Shown: positions 41,725 through 50,739 of the stretch, piece after piece
Position numbering within the stretch: the first letter of the stretch is position 1
How the letters are laid out: each line of letters begins with the position of its first letter
DNA from: Elusimicrobia bacterium CG_4_9_14_3_um_filter_62_55
Lineage (GTDB): Bacteria; Elusimicrobiota; Elusimicrobia; UBA1565
DNA length: 50,748 bases
Reading direction: 5' to 3'
NCBI GenBank assembly: GCA_002790095.1
Contig: PFUL01000049.1
Coordinates: forward strand, 1-50,748
The notes under the pieces: generated by a model
The model's database searches: none
The model's input: only the letters and a program-made list of their open reading frames with translations
What the model was told of the DNA's origin: nothing
Made by a program: the position numbers and the translations under genes

Positions 41725-43566
41725 CTAAAGAGATTCGAACCAGAGAAGCAGGACGGCGACGCGAAATACCAACCCCGAATCCACGGCGGGATTGGCGTGG
41801 CGGACTCCCTCCAACATCGCCGCCAGATGCGAGGAGTCGAAAAGGCCCCGGTCCGGTGCGACGGAGAAGAGACTCGTCAGCCGTTCATTCTTGGGATCGC
41901 GAACCCACTCTTCCCAAGGGGCGACGAAGCCGTGTTTGCGCCTCCAAACGATCGGGCGCGGAAGGTACTTTTGAGCGAGCTTGCGGAGAATATACTTGCC
42001 CTTCAGGCGACGGATCTTCGTCGACGCCGGCAGATGGAGCGCGTATTCGACGAGGCGGCGATCCAGGAACGGAACCCGCGCCTCCAGCCCCGCGCGCATC
42101 GTCGTTTTGTCGACTTTCATCAACAGGCAATCGCACAGTACCGACCGCAAATCGAAAGCCAGCGCCCCGTTGAGACTGTGCGGCGCCTCGGGATCCTTGA
42201 GCCAATCCATCGGATCGAGATGCGCCGCGCGGTTTTGAAAGTCCCGGGAAAGCAGTCCTGCGTAGGCGCCCTCGGAGTGATGCGCCGAAGCGCGCGCCCA
42301 GGACCCGCGGTCCGCGTGAGGCAGATCTTGAAACACGCGACCCTTGCCCATCTTCCGAGCCGCGGCGGCGGCGAGCCCGCGTCCCCAACGGGGCACCCGC
42401 GCGACTTGCTCGGACAGATAGGCGGCCTTATAGCGGTTGTAGCCTCCGAACAATTCGTCGGCCCCTTCTCCGGTGAGAACCACCTTAACGTCTTTGCGGG
42501 CGAAGCGTGAGAGCAGCAGGGTCGGCAGGATCGCGGAGTCCGCGATGGGCTCATCGAGAGCCTCTCCTAGGTTTTCAACTCGCGACAGCACGTCCGCGGA
42601 AAGAATCAACTCATGGTGATCGGTTCCGAGGTAGCGGGCGACCGTCCGGGCGTGCGAGGATTCGTCGAGCCCCGCGCGAGTCCCGGAAAAGCCGATCGAG
42701 AACGTCGAGACCTTTCGTCCCGCCGCGCGGGCCATCAACGCCGTGATCAGAGAGGAATCAACCCCGCCGCTGAGAAACGAACCCACCGGAACGTCGGAAA
42801 GCATCTGCCCCCGCACGGACGCGATCAACAGACGCTCCACCTGATCGAGGGCTTCCTTCATCGAAGGCGCGCTGCCCGAGGCCTCCCACGCCGCGCGCTT
42901 GGGAAGCTCCCAAAAAGTCTCCAGCTTCATCCCGTGGGCGTTCACGCGCAGAACGTGTCCGGGTGCGAGCTTCAAAATCGAATCGAAGAGTGTTCGCGGA
43001 TGGTGAACGAAGCCGTAGCACAGGTAGTCGAGCACCGCCGCGGAATCGAGCTCGCGGGAATCCGTCAACTCGAGCGTCGCTTTAAGCTCCGAGCCGAAGG
43101 CGATCCGCGATCCGTTGAAGGAGTAGTAAAGAGGCTTCACGCCGATCGGATCGCGCGCGAGGATCAATTCGTTCTTTTTCGCGTCGTACAACGCGATCGC
43201 GAACATCCCTTCCAGCCGCTTGAGAGCCCCTTCCCCCTCCCGGGCGAACAGGCGCAGCACGGTTTCGGCGTCCGAGCGCGTCCGGTAGCGAACGCCGCCG
43301 GCCTCTAATTCCTCTTTAAGGGCCGGGTGGTTGTAGATCTCTCCGTTAAAGACGACGGTGAAACGGCCGTCCTCCGTGCTCATCGGCTGGGCGCCATGCT
43401 CCAAGTCCAAAATCGATAGACGGCGAAAGCCCATCGCGACGGGTCCCCGCGACCACGCGCCCTTGTCGTCGGGTCCCCGGTGTGCGAGACGCTCCCGGGC
43501 GCGCTCCACTCGCGCGGGGTCGGCGGAGGAACCGTCGAGCCGGAATTCCCCGACGATGCCGCACAT
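41725..43566 (-). CDS. asnB: Glutamine-dependent asparagine synthetase
   Basis: 613 residues. N-terminal Ntn glutaminase domain starting MCGIVGEF with the catalytic Cys2, then RLSILDLEHGAQPM, VVFNGEIYNHPALKEEL and RSDAETVLRLF. The synthetase domain has the PP-motif SFLSGGVDSSLITALMARAA and VVLTGEGADELFGGYNRYK. It makes asparagine from aspartate using ATP and glutamine; homologues also amidate cell-wall or glycan substrates, so the substrate is not certain. It overlaps the DUF72 gene upstream by one base. Confidence 0.92.
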   Translation of the reverse strand: MCGIVGEFRLDGSSADPARVERARERLAHRGPDDKGAWSRGPVAMGFRRLSILDLEHGAQPMSTEDGRFTVVFNGEIYNHPALKEELEAGGVRYRTRSDAETVLRLFAREGEGALKRLEGMFAIALYDAKKNELILARDPIGVKPLYYSFNGSRIAFGSELKATLELTDSRELDSAAVLDYLCYGFVHHPRTLFDSILKLAPGHVLRVNAHGMKLETFWELPKRAAWEASGSAPSMKEALDQVERLLIASVRGQMLSDVPVGSFLSGGVDSSLITALMARAAGRKVSTFSIGFSGTRAGLDESSHARTVARYLGTDHHELILSADVLSRVENLGEALDEPIADSAILPTLLLSRFARKDVKVVLTGEGADELFGGYNRYKAAYLSEQVARVPRWGRGLAAAAARKMGKGRVFQDLPHADRGSWARASAHHSEGAYAGLLSRDFQNRAAHLDPMDWLKDPEAPHSLNGALAFDLRSVLCDCLLMKVDKTTMRAGLEARVPFLDRRLVEYALHLPASTKIRRLKGKYILRKLAQKYLPRPIVWRRKHGFVAPWEEWVRDPKNERLTSLFSVAPDRGLFDSSHLAAMLEGVRHANPAVDSGLVFRVAVLLLWFESL

Positions 43567-44252
43567 CAGAAGCGCCCCGTTACCGTATAGTGCTTAAGTC
43601 GGCGCGCGTCGCGCCACATGGCGGCGTTTTCCAAAAATAAAAAACTCTCCCGGCCGCTCGCGCAGCGCGACACCGCGTCCCGCAGTTCGGTATCGGTAAA
43701 ACTCACGCCGCGCGACACCCGACGGCCTTCCCAGCGTCCGCCCAAACGCCAGTACCGGGTCTCGCGAGGCGCCTCCTCCGCGCGCAGCGCGTCAAAACCG
43801 ATCATCAATTTCAAGTCCGATGCGATCTTCGTCAATAACTTCGTTTCGAACTGGCGGCCGCGGGGCATCCAGACGATTCGCCACGGGCCGCGTCCCGAAC
43901 CTTTGAAATAGCCGTACATCGCGCGCATGTGATCGGCGCTCGGGTAAAACACCGGTGAGGTGTCGTAGACGACGAAGGCGGGAGAAAGCACCGCAAGCAC
44001 CGCGCCGAAATCGCGCACGGTCTTGCGCAGGGCGGGGGTCATCCGGAACGGGCTGTCCCCCCCTCCGATCTCCCGCGGGGCGCGCACGGCAAAGGTGAAT
44101 CCGGGAGGGGCTTCGCTCTTCCAGCGCTCGGCCGTCTCGATTTTTGGAAGGCGTGAAGCGGTACTGGTGATCTCGACCGCGTCGAGTTCGGAAAAGAATC
44201 GATCCCGCGCGACGGGAAACCCGCAGGTCCCGACCCGAAGTGCGCCTTTCAC
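43566..44252 (-). CDS. DUF72 (YecE-like) protein
   Basis: 228 residues with the DUF72 TIM-barrel pattern: LRVGTCGFPVARDRFFSELD, AVEITSTASRLPKIETAERW, PPGFTFAVRAPREIGG, and a C-terminal YWRLGGRWEGRRVSRGVSFT with FLFLENAAMWRDARRL. The biochemical role of DUF72 is not established. It overlaps the small membrane-protein gene upstream by 4 bases and asnB downstream by one. Confidence 0.8.
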   Translation of the reverse strand: MKGALRVGTCGFPVARDRFFSELDAVEITSTASRLPKIETAERWKSEAPPGFTFAVRAPREIGGGDSPFRMTPALRKTVRDFGAVLAVLSPAFVVYDTSPVFYPSADHMRAMYGYFKGSGRGPWRIVWMPRGRQFETKLLTKIASDLKLMIGFDALRAEEAPRETRYWRLGGRWEGRRVSRGVSFTDTELRDAVSRCASGRESFLFLENAAMWRDARRLKHYTVTGRF

Positions 44253-44551
44253 GACCCGGAATCCGGGAGAGGGCGAACGACGGTTTCCGGCAGAAAACGC
44301 GCATAGGCGCGGAGATAGAAAAATACGGCGACGCAGGCGAGACCGTACGCCAATTCAAAGCCGCCGTAACGGAGCCACTGGGACCGGCTCACGAAGTCCC
44401 AGGCTTTCGGCGCGTACAGATTCGCTTCGGGCTCCCCCAGAAACAGATCAAAGAGGCCCTTCGCGCTGACCAGGATTCCCCAAAAAAGGAAGATCCAGGA
44501 GCTCAAGACTACGAGCCCCCGGATCTTCACTTTCTCGGTCGCGGTTCCCAA
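44249..44551 (-). CDS. Small membrane protein
   Basis: About 100 residues with two to three hydrophobic segments (GLVVLSSWIFLFWGILVSAK, FELAYGLACVAVFFYLRAY). The frame runs back into rpsI up to 44656, but the sequence before about 44551 is antiparallel noise. The start is a TTG near 44551 or a GTG at 44530, neither with a good ribosome site. No family recognised; four-base overlap with the DUF72 gene. Confidence 0.5.
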   Translation of the reverse strand: MGTATEKVKIRGLVVLSSWIFLFWGILVSAKGLFDLFLGEPEANLYAPKAWDFVSRSQWLRYGGFELAYGLACVAVFFYLRAYARFLPETVVRPLPDSGS

Positions 44552-44568
44552 GGGAACGAGTCTGGAGA

Positions 44569-44973
44569 TTAACGCTTGGAGTATTGGAAGCGCTTGCGGG
44601 CCTTCGGCTGCCCGGGCTTTTTGCGCTCGACCATGCGCGCATCGCGGGTGAGCCACCCTTCCTTGCGCATCGTCTTCTTCGCGTCGTCGCCGAGTTTCGC
44701 GAGAGCGCGCGCCACGCCGTGGCGAATCGCCTCGGCCTGACCCGTGATCCCGCCGCCGATGACCTTGGCGCGGACTTCAAAGTCCTTGCCCTGATCGACC
44801 TTCGTCAAGGGCAGCCGCACGCTGAGGATATGGCGCCCGCGTCCGCGGAAGAACTCTTCGACCGGTTTCGCGTTGACGGTGATCTTGCCGGCTTCCCCGC
44901 CCGGAATGAGACGAACCTGCGCCACCGACGTCTTGCGGCGTCCGGTCGCCATGAGAACGTTCTTGTCAGACAC
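44569..44973 (-). CDS. rpsI: 30S ribosomal protein S9
   Basis: 134 residues, typical S9: ATGRRKTSVAQVRLIPGGEA, GKITVNAKPVEEFFRGRGRH, VIGGGITGQAEAIRHGVARA and the C-terminal KKPGQPKARKRFQYSKR whose final Lys-Arg reaches the P-site tRNA. It overlaps rplM by 8 bases, the universal L13-S9 pair. Confidence 0.98.
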   Translation of the reverse strand: MSDKNVLMATGRRKTSVAQVRLIPGGEAGKITVNAKPVEEFFRGRGRHILSVRLPLTKVDQGKDFEVRAKVIGGGITGQAEAIRHGVARALAKLGDDAKKTMRKEGWLTRDARMVERKKPGQPKARKRFQYSKR

Positions 44974-45406
44974 TGAGAGCCTCCACCTTCTGGGCCGAGT
45001 GCGGATGCGCTTCCCCCGGGTAAACCTTGAGGCGCCGCATCTGATGCTGGCGCAGCAAAGTCTCCGGAAGCATGCGCTTCACGGCCAACATGATCACCTT
45101 GCGGGGATCCTTTTCCATCTGATTCCGGAACGGAGTCACCTTCGCGCCTCTCGGATAGCCCGAGTGCGAGAAGTAGAACTTCTGTTCTTCTTTATTGCCG
45201 GTCACCTTGATTTTGGCAGCGTTCGTGACGACAACAAAGTCTCCGCAGTCAACGGAAGGAGTGAAATATCGTTTAGTCTTCCCTCGCAGCAAGTTCGCGG
45301 CCTTGGTCGCCAAACGGCCGAGAACGGCGTCCTTGGCGTCGATCAGGATCCATCGCCTGTGCTGCTGGGCGTACTTCGAGTCAATTTGCGTAGTCTTCTG
45401 CGGCAT
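44966..45406 (-). CDS. rplM: 50S ribosomal protein L13
   Basis: 146 residues from the ATG at 45406. L13 pattern: RRWILIDAKDAVLGRLATKA, ANLLRGKTKRYFTPSVDCGD, FVVVTNAAKIKVTGNK, YFSHSGYPRGAKVTPFRNQM and VKRMLPETLLRQHQMRRLKV. An in-frame GTG at 45424 would add six residues, but the -10 box TATACT occupies that stretch, so the shorter form is right. No Shine-Dalgarno sequence precedes it. Confidence 0.97.
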   Translation of the reverse strand: MPQKTTQIDSKYAQQHRRWILIDAKDAVLGRLATKAANLLRGKTKRYFTPSVDCGDFVVVTNAAKIKVTGNKEEQKFYFSHSGYPRGAKVTPFRNQMEKDPRKVIMLAVKRMLPETLLRQHQMRRLKVYPGEAHPHSAQKVEALSV

Positions 45407-45414
45407 AATGAGAA

Positions 45415-45443
45415 AGTATACCACAGCGGAGCCGCGGGAGTAA
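45415..45443 (-). promoter_or_regulatory. Probable rplM-rpsI promoter with no leader
   Basis: On the minus strand TATACT (45415-45420) lies 8 bases before the rplM ATG. The -35 region is weak (TTTACT at about 18 bases upstream). Transcription would begin next to the start codon. L13 operons in other bacteria often have a leader, so this is unusual if real. Confidence 0.4.
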
Positions 45444-45484
45444 AGCGAAACCCGAGCGGCGACAAAAAATAAAACCGTTATTTT

Positions 45485-45982
45485 TTATGAAGGATTCAGA
45501 ACGGCGTCGAGCCGACGCTCCAAGGCCCCGGCCCGAGGGCCCCTGGCCTTCTCGACGCGGTCCATTAATGCGGCGCGGTCGCGGCCCGAGGGAAGCGAAA
45601 TAGGATAGCGCGTTTCGTAGAGGTCGGATCGCCACGGAAGGATCACCGGCGACCCCGGGCTTAATCCCAACGCCGCGACATTTCCCGGTTTTTGCGCGGC
45701 GGTGAAATCGGCGATCGCCAAAGGCGTGAAGATGAAATCACTTCTCCGACTGACGATCTTGAGGAAAACATGGAGCACCGGCTCGCCCGGTCCGTCGAGG
45801 CGGCCTGCCTCCAGCACGACGTCCATGTTCGCCTCAGGGAATTTCCGCCGCAGCGCGCGCTTGAGCGGTTCACGCGCGCCCAGCGACACCGGTCCGCACG
45901 CCTCGCAGGTTTTCGGCCGCGATGCGTCCATGTCGAATTCCAGGTTCGCCTCGCGTTGAATGTCGGCCGCGAAACCCGACAC
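45485..45982 (-). CDS. Unknown protein downstream of an in-frame stop
   Basis: 165 residues from a GTG at 45982. Segments include a Cys pair in PKTCEACGPVSLGAREPLKR, DVVLEAGRLDGPGEPVLHVF and a basic Arg-rich C-terminus. No domain recognised. The same frame stays open upstream for 26 more codons (PTPERGALSAPEPGTPTPER) to a TAG at 46061-46063, which closes the gene before it. The two may therefore be halves of one gene split by a nonsense mutation, or the GTG is genuine. Confidence 0.45.
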   Translation of the reverse strand: MSGFAADIQREANLEFDMDASRPKTCEACGPVSLGAREPLKRALRRKFPEANMDVVLEAGRLDGPGEPVLHVFLKIVSRRSDFIFTPLAIADFTAAQKPGNVAALGLSPGSPVILPWRSDLYETRYPISLPSGRDRAALMDRVEKARGPRAGALERRLDAVLNPS

Positions 45983-46060
45983 GAACTCGGCGACCCGCTC
46001 CGGGGTCGGGGTTCCCGGCTCCGGAGCGGAGAGCGCGCCGCGTTCGGGAGTCGGCCGCGA

Positions 46061-46387
46061 CTACAGCGCGGCGAGTATGCGTTCACTGCCCGCCGCGAAC
46101 TCTTCGTCCCCCATGCTGGAAATCTGGAAGGGCGTAAATCCCCCCATCACGCTTTGCACCGCGTCGGAAAGCTCCTGCAGGTCGACTCCGGTCTTGCGGT
46201 CCAACGCGGCCAGCGCCGTGGAGTCGGAGCGCGCCCGGACCGGATCCGGAGACTCGACCGTTCGTTCCGCGGAAAGGGAAATCGGCGCCGGCTTCACCGA
46301 TTGCGGCGGGACGGAATCGGCGCCTTCGGCTTTAGCGAGCCGTTCGATAACCGCGTTCACCCGCAATGCGCTTTGCTGCTCGGCCAA
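46061..46387 (-). CDS. Unknown helical protein ending at an in-frame TAG
   Basis: 108 residues from a TTG. Two helices (ALRVNAVIERLAKAEGADSV and GVDLQELSDAVQSVMGG) flank a Ser/Pro-rich linker; it ends FAAGSERILAAL. The frame is coding-like upstream of the TTG too (IVLFPDRLTDAPIASPLAFR), back to a TGA near 46457, with no usual start codon, so the true N-terminus is unclear. It may be a decayed gene together with 45485-45982. Confidence 0.4.
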   Translation of the reverse strand: MAEQQSALRVNAVIERLAKAEGADSVPPQSVKPAPISLSAERTVESPDPVRARSDSTALAALDRKTGVDLQELSDAVQSVMGGFTPFQISSMGDEEFAAGSERILAAL

Positions 46388-46480
46388 TTGCCTAAACGCG
46401 AGCGGGGAGGCGATCGGAGCATCGGTAAGGCGGTCCGGAAACAGGACGATGCCTCAGCAGATACTCCGGACAATCGCGGC

Positions 46481-46520
46481 CCTTAAAAGTTTATCTATTT
46501 TTATAGATAAACTTTTAAGG
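46481..46520. repeat. Perfect 18-bp inverted repeat with a TTTT loop
   Basis: CCTTAAAAGTTTATCTAT (46481-46498), TTTT, then its exact reverse complement (46503-46520). It is AT-rich in a GC-rich setting. It stands between the bd-like operon's last gene and the unknown gene at 46061-46387, so it may terminate the former by an A/T-rich stem or be a bidirectional structure or insertion scar. Confidence 0.8.
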
Positions 46521-46593
46521 AATTGGAAACTCCCAAACGGCCCGGGAAGTATCCGCTGGGATCAAAAAGGGACCGGCACGCTGCTCGCCCGTC

Positions 46594-47796
46594 TCAGGCG
46601 CCGTGGTTCTTGAATGTAATGAAAATCCCCAACGCCACGACGACCACCAACCACGCCGCAAGAATCCCGATCGAGGCCTTTCCCCAGGCCTGCATCCGCG
46701 GCCCCGGCGTCCACCGCCCGGGAACCCGGCCCGCCTGAAACGCGACCGCGAGCAGCCACGCCGCGACGCTCACCCCAAGCACGAAGGTCGCGAAGAACAA
46801 CGCAGTGCTGCCGATGTCCAGATGAACCTGGTGTGCAGCCAGCGTATAGCCCCACTTGCCGAGGTACAGTCCCCGCAGCGTCTCGCGCGAAGCCGCCATC
46901 GCCAGAGTCACGATAAACAGCGCCGCGGCCGCTCCCGGAGCGGAAGCCGCGGGGTCCTCCTTCCCGCGAATGCGCCAAAAATATCCGAGCAGGCCGAAAC
47001 CGAGCAGCGCGGCGACGACGAACGCCGGATTCATGTGGAAACGGAACTCGGATGGAAGCGTCACGAGCCACAGCACGCCGCCGAGCGCCTGGACGGCCGT
47101 CGCCCAGAACGCGAGAGACGCGCCCGCGCGCGCCGCCCGGGCCAGGACCGTCTTATCGAAGTCTTCGCGGGGGGAGAAGTACCACGCGTAAAGCATCAGG
47201 AACACGCCCGCCGCCGCGACGGCGGGAACGATGAAGTGGGCGAAGCGCAGGGGTTCGAACGCGTGCAAAGCCAGCCCCGAAACCGAAGGGGCGCCGTCCT
47301 TGACCGCCCAGTCCGTCCACTTCTCCGGCGCGAGCATCTGAGCGTTCAGCGCGTGCATGATTGCGCCCGCGACGAGAAACAACGCGGCGGAGACGACTCC
47401 GGAAGCGCCGCAGTCCCTGGAAACCCGAAGATACAAGATGCCGTAGGCCGCGGTCACGACGCCGACGAAGCCAAGCACCCAAGCGCCCGAGAGCATGTTC
47501 GAGGCATACCAGAACGGATCGTAGAGCACCTGCATAAACAACAGCGGCGCCACGCCGAACAGGATCGCCCCGGAGACCGCGGCCGTGCAGGCCTTCGCGA
47601 GGCTCCCGGAGAGTCCTTTCCAGAAATCGTCCCCCCAATACCGGCCGTAGATCGAGAGCACGAGAGCCCCGATGGCGAGATTCACGCACAGGATATGGAT
47701 CGAAAAGGTCAGCACCCCGAGCGTTTGGAAAACGCGGGGATAAAACGGCACGCCCATCGGATCGGCGAGCGCCTGCAGCATCGCGTGGGTGGTCAT
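46594..47796 (-). CDS. Cytochrome bd-like complex, subunit II-like membrane protein
   Basis: About 400 residues from the ATG at 47796 (ATGA overlap with the subunit I gene); the frame running to 48000 is inside that gene. Nine or so membrane segments: FQTLGVLTFSIHILCVNLAI, VSGAILFGVAPLLFMQVLYD, FLVAGAIMHALNAQMLAP, LRFAHFIVPAVAAAGVFLML. Several His in membrane segments (in FSIHILC, IMHALN, FAHFIV) could bind haem. It is not the standard CydB; it resembles the partner of CydA-like proteins reported in lineages such as Nitrospira. Terminal electron transfer inferred. Confidence 0.65.
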   Translation of the reverse strand: MTTHAMLQALADPMGVPFYPRVFQTLGVLTFSIHILCVNLAIGALVLSIYGRYWGDDFWKGLSGSLAKACTAAVSGAILFGVAPLLFMQVLYDPFWYASNMLSGAWVLGFVGVVTAAYGILYLRVSRDCGASGVVSAALFLVAGAIMHALNAQMLAPEKWTDWAVKDGAPSVSGLALHAFEPLRFAHFIVPAVAAAGVFLMLYAWYFSPREDFDKTVLARAARAGASLAFWATAVQALGGVLWLVTLPSEFRFHMNPAFVVAALLGFGLLGYFWRIRGKEDPAASAPGAAAALFIVTLAMAASRETLRGLYLGKWGYTLAAHQVHLDIGSTALFFATFVLGVSVAAWLLAVAFQAGRVPGRWTPGPRMQAWGKASIGILAAWLVVVVALGIFITFKNHGA

Positions 47797-49112
47797 CGGA
47801 GTTCCCCCTTCGAAAGCGCCGCGACGAATTCGGCCAGAGCGCGCCGTTCGGGATCGGTTCCGGCAAACGGCGGCATGTAGGGCATCTGGTCCAGCGAGTA
47901 CAGAAGCCCCTCCATCATATCCGCGTCGAGCTCCTTCTCGCGGGCGATTCGCGCCAGCGATCGGACCCCGCCCTGCTGGAGACTGTGGCAGGCCGCGCAT
48001 TCGAGCAGCGCGACCATGCGGCCGGCCTGGAGACGGTTTTCGTCGTTTACCTCGCGGAGATTTTTGGGCACAAACGGAGCGGTCTTAAGAATGCCGCGCT
48101 CATTGATCGCCGGGATTTCCGAGCGCACCCCCTTAGCGGGGAGGTCCGCCCCGATAATCTGGTTCGAGTACATGTAATTCGGGATCACCCAGGGCTTGCG
48201 GATGAGCTCGCGCGAACGCTCAAACGACCAAATGCCGGCAAACAGCACCAGGATCGAGGCGAGCGCGGGCCAAAACCGCGCCGAGGCCGGCTTGACGATC
48301 AGCCAGCCAAAGTAAAGCGCGAGCAGGACCGTAGATCCGATCATCCCCTGACGCAGGCCGGGCTTTACGAGCATCTCGACGATCTCCACCGCATGCGCGG
48401 GCAGCGAAGCCCTGTACCAGAAGAAGCACGCCGCGCCGAGCGCCAGTCCTCCGAGGCCGAAAACCGACGCGGCCCGCGCGACGGTGGAGCGCACCTTGGC
48501 GTCATATACGCGGGCCGCGATCACGGTGGCATAGGCGGCCGCGATGACCAGCATCGAACCCGTTCGCAGGAACAACTGCGGCCAATAGGTGCGGTTGAAG
48601 AAGCCGTCGAAGAAGCCGCCCGTCTGCGGCCACAAGCCGGGGGTGAGCATGAAGGTCAGGATGCCGACGATGACGACCATCGTCGTCCAGGAACCAAGCG
48701 CAAAGATCCATCCGATGCGGATGTGCGTCTTGCGGTCGACCTTGTCGAAGGAATACACGTAAACGAAAATCCCAACGACTTCGACGATGAAGAACACCCA
48801 CTCCGTCGCCCAGCCCCAAACGTAGTTGTGAATGAGCCCCGAGATGGCTCGCGGCGCGGCCAGCGTCGCTGCGAACCAGATGCCGACCCCGCTCAGCGAG
48901 CCGAAAACGTAGGAAAAAATAAGCAGCAGCCGCGAATACTTCCGGACGAAATCCAGCAGTTCGGGGCGGTTCTCCCGTTCCGCGCGGCTCTCCAGGTAAA
49001 CGTTCAGCCACATCGCCCCCACCGACAAATGCGATGGAAGCATGTGAAACGCGGCGATCAGTCCCAAAACAAGGCCGGCGGTGAGACCGGGAACTTCCCA
49101 AACGGGATACAT
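47793..49112 (-). CDS. CydA-like quinol oxidase subunit fused to cytochrome c
   Basis: 439 residues. About eight to nine membrane helices with CydA-like His (His23 and His28 in AFHMLPSHLSVGAM, His96 in LIHNYVWGWATEW) and FGSLSGVGIW. After the last helix, residues 365-439 form a cytochrome c domain: CAACH at 372-376 with the axial Met probably in MPYMPPFAG near 413. Classical CydA has no haem c. The long Q-loop of canonical bd oxidases is not evident. The pair with the subunit II-like gene suggests an oxidase or quinol:cytochrome reductase of the bd-like superfamily; direction and acceptor are unknown. Confidence 0.75.
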   Translation of the reverse strand: MYPVWEVPGLTAGLVLGLIAAFHMLPSHLSVGAMWLNVYLESRAERENRPELLDFVRKYSRLLLIFSYVFGSLSGVGIWFAATLAAPRAISGLIHNYVWGWATEWVFFIVEVVGIFVYVYSFDKVDRKTHIRIGWIFALGSWTTMVVIVGILTFMLTPGLWPQTGGFFDGFFNRTYWPQLFLRTGSMLVIAAAYATVIAARVYDAKVRSTVARAASVFGLGGLALGAACFFWYRASLPAHAVEIVEMLVKPGLRQGMIGSTVLLALYFGWLIVKPASARFWPALASILVLFAGIWSFERSRELIRKPWVIPNYMYSNQIIGADLPAKGVRSEIPAINERGILKTAPFVPKNLREVNDENRLQAGRMVALLECAACHSLQQGGVRSLARIAREKELDADMMEGLLYSLDQMPYMPPFAGTDPERRALAEFVAALSKGELR

Positions 49113-49172
49113 AAATCCTCCTCAGTTAGGCTCGATTTCGTCTTGGCAACGGAAATGCCCGCGACGGAGGAA

Positions 49173-50189
49173 TTATTGGACGCCGGCGGTGGGCTGTAGT
49201 TTCGGTTTAGGCGCGGGCGCGGCGTCCGGCTGGGAGCGAGGGGCCGTCGCGCGGTATTGGGAGACGACGCCCATCAGAGGATCCGACGGTGAAATCAGAT
49301 ATTTCGCGGAGCCGTCGATGGTCAGAATTTCCAGCGAACTCTTATCCTGCAGCTGCCGCTCGGACAACCGCGTCGCTTCCAGGATACGGCGCTCCTCGGC
49401 CTCGGTGATTTCCACATAGCCGGAATCCAGCAACGCCTTCATCTTGGCGCTTTGATCGACCGCCCCGCCCTCGGGCGTCGGGGCCTGCGGCTGAGACCAC
49501 GCCTTGGGACGCGGCAGCGGTTTCTGAGAGGGAACGGGTTCGAAAGCGCGAGGCGCCGACAGACGCGCGAGCAGGTCTTTCGGCGGCCGCGTCGTTCCGA
49601 CGATGCGGCCGTTGGGGAATTTCCAAAACGCGGGGATGCGGCGGCGAACCTTGAGATAGACGGTGACTCCCTCGTGGGTCAGCATGCCGTCGTCGGTGAA
49701 AATCCGCTTCCCGTCCACCGTCCGGATCTTGTATACCCACTGCCCCTCGGCGCCTTTCGATTCAAAATACTGAAAGGCCTCCTGGGAGAGTACAAAAACA
49801 AATTTCCGGTATCCGACGGTCGTCAGATCGAGGCCCTTGTAGCCGTTCCCGGCGCGAAACTCCACGGCCAGTCCCCGCAGCGATCCGAGTTTTTGGCGCA
49901 AATACGCGAAAGCCCCCATCTTCTCGGCCTCGCGGCAGCGCATCAGCGCGGTGTATTGGTCGGGAGTCCAGCGCGAGGAATCCGCCGGGACGACCAGACG
50001 CCGCCGCATCTCGGTGATAAGGCTCGTTTCCGCGGGGAGCGCGTCTTCTTGCGCGAGGGCGGCGGCCGTCGCGGAAGAACTGATGACCTCGCCCGGAACC
50101 CGGCCCCCGCGCGGCTCTTCCTGCGGCGAGCATGCGGCCGACGCCGCCAACAGCGCCGCGGCGAGCAGCTTACGCCGGCTGAGCCGCAA
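49173..50189 (-). CDS. Lipoprotein of unknown function
   Basis: About 338 residues. A TTG at 50189 starts [19 protein letters not shown], a twin-Arg-flavoured lipoprotein signal with the lipobox Cys near residue 20; the longer frame to 50429 is inside dcd. Residues 110-215 are a compact folded domain ([70 protein letters not shown]); the rest is Pro/Lys-rich linker and a helical tail. It overlaps dcd by 20 bases. No family recognised. Confidence 0.6.
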   Translation of the reverse strand: MRLSRRKLLAAALLAASAACSPQEEPRGGRVPGEVISSSATAAALAQEDALPAETSLITEMRRRLVVPADSSRWTPDQYTALMRCREAEKMGAFAYLRQKLGSLRGLAVEFRAGNGYKGLDLTTVGYRKFVFVLSQEAFQYFESKGAEGQWVYKIRTVDGKRIFTDDGMLTHEGVTVYLKVRRRIPAFWKFPNGRIVGTTRPPKDLLARLSAPRAFEPVPSQKPLPRPKAWSQPQAPTPEGGAVDQSAKMKALLDSGYVEITEAEERRILEATRLSERQLQDKSSLEILTIDGSAKYLISPSDPLMGVVSQYRATAPRSQPDAAPAPKPKLQPTAGVQ

Positions 50190-50739
50190 GGATCCGCGGC
50201 AACACGACGCCGACCTGGTCCTGGTATTTCCCCTTACGGTCCGCGTAGCTGGTCTCGCAGACTTCGTCGGATTCAAAAAAGAGGATCTGCGCGATTCCTT
50301 CATTGGAGTAGATCTTCGCGGGAAGCGGCGTCGTGTTGCTGATCTCGAGCGTGAGAATCCCCTCCCAACCCGGCTCCAGCGGCGTGACATTGACGATGAT
50401 CCCGCAGCGCGCGTAGGTGCTTTTTCCAAGACAGATGCCCAGCACGTTGCGTGGGATCTTAAAGCGCTCCACCGTGTGGGCGAGCGCGAAGGAATTCGGG
50501 GGAACCATGCAGGTATCGCCCTGGAAATCGACGAAGGAATCCTTCCGGAAATTCTTCGGGTCGATCACGGAGTTCAGCGCGTTCGTGAAAATCTTGTACT
50601 CGTTGGATACCCGGATGTCGTAGCCGTAGGAAGAGAGGCCGTACGAGACCTTGCCTTCGCCGTCGAGCTTCTCGACGAACGGCGTGATCATCTCGTTTTC
50701 GAGACAGTTCTGGCGGATCCATTTGTCGGGCTTGATCAT
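50170..50739 (-). CDS. dcd: dCTP deaminase
   Basis: 189 residues. It deaminates dCTP to dUTP for thymidylate synthesis. Family motifs: [60 protein letters not shown] with the catalytic region [12 protein letters not shown], and [14 protein letters not shown]. The trimeric dUTPase fold is expected. AGGAACAGG precedes the ATG. The gene is complete and lies 9 bases from the window end. Confidence 0.95.
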   Translation of the reverse strand: MIKPDKWIRQNCLENEMITPFVEKLDGEGKVSYGLSSYGYDIRVSNEYKIFTNALNSVIDPKNFRKDSFVDFQGDTCMVPPNSFALAHTVERFKIPRNVLGICLGKSTYARCGIIVNVTPLEPGWEGILTLEISNTTPLPAKIYSNEGIAQILFFESDEVCETSYADRKGKYQDQVGVVLPRILAAQPA

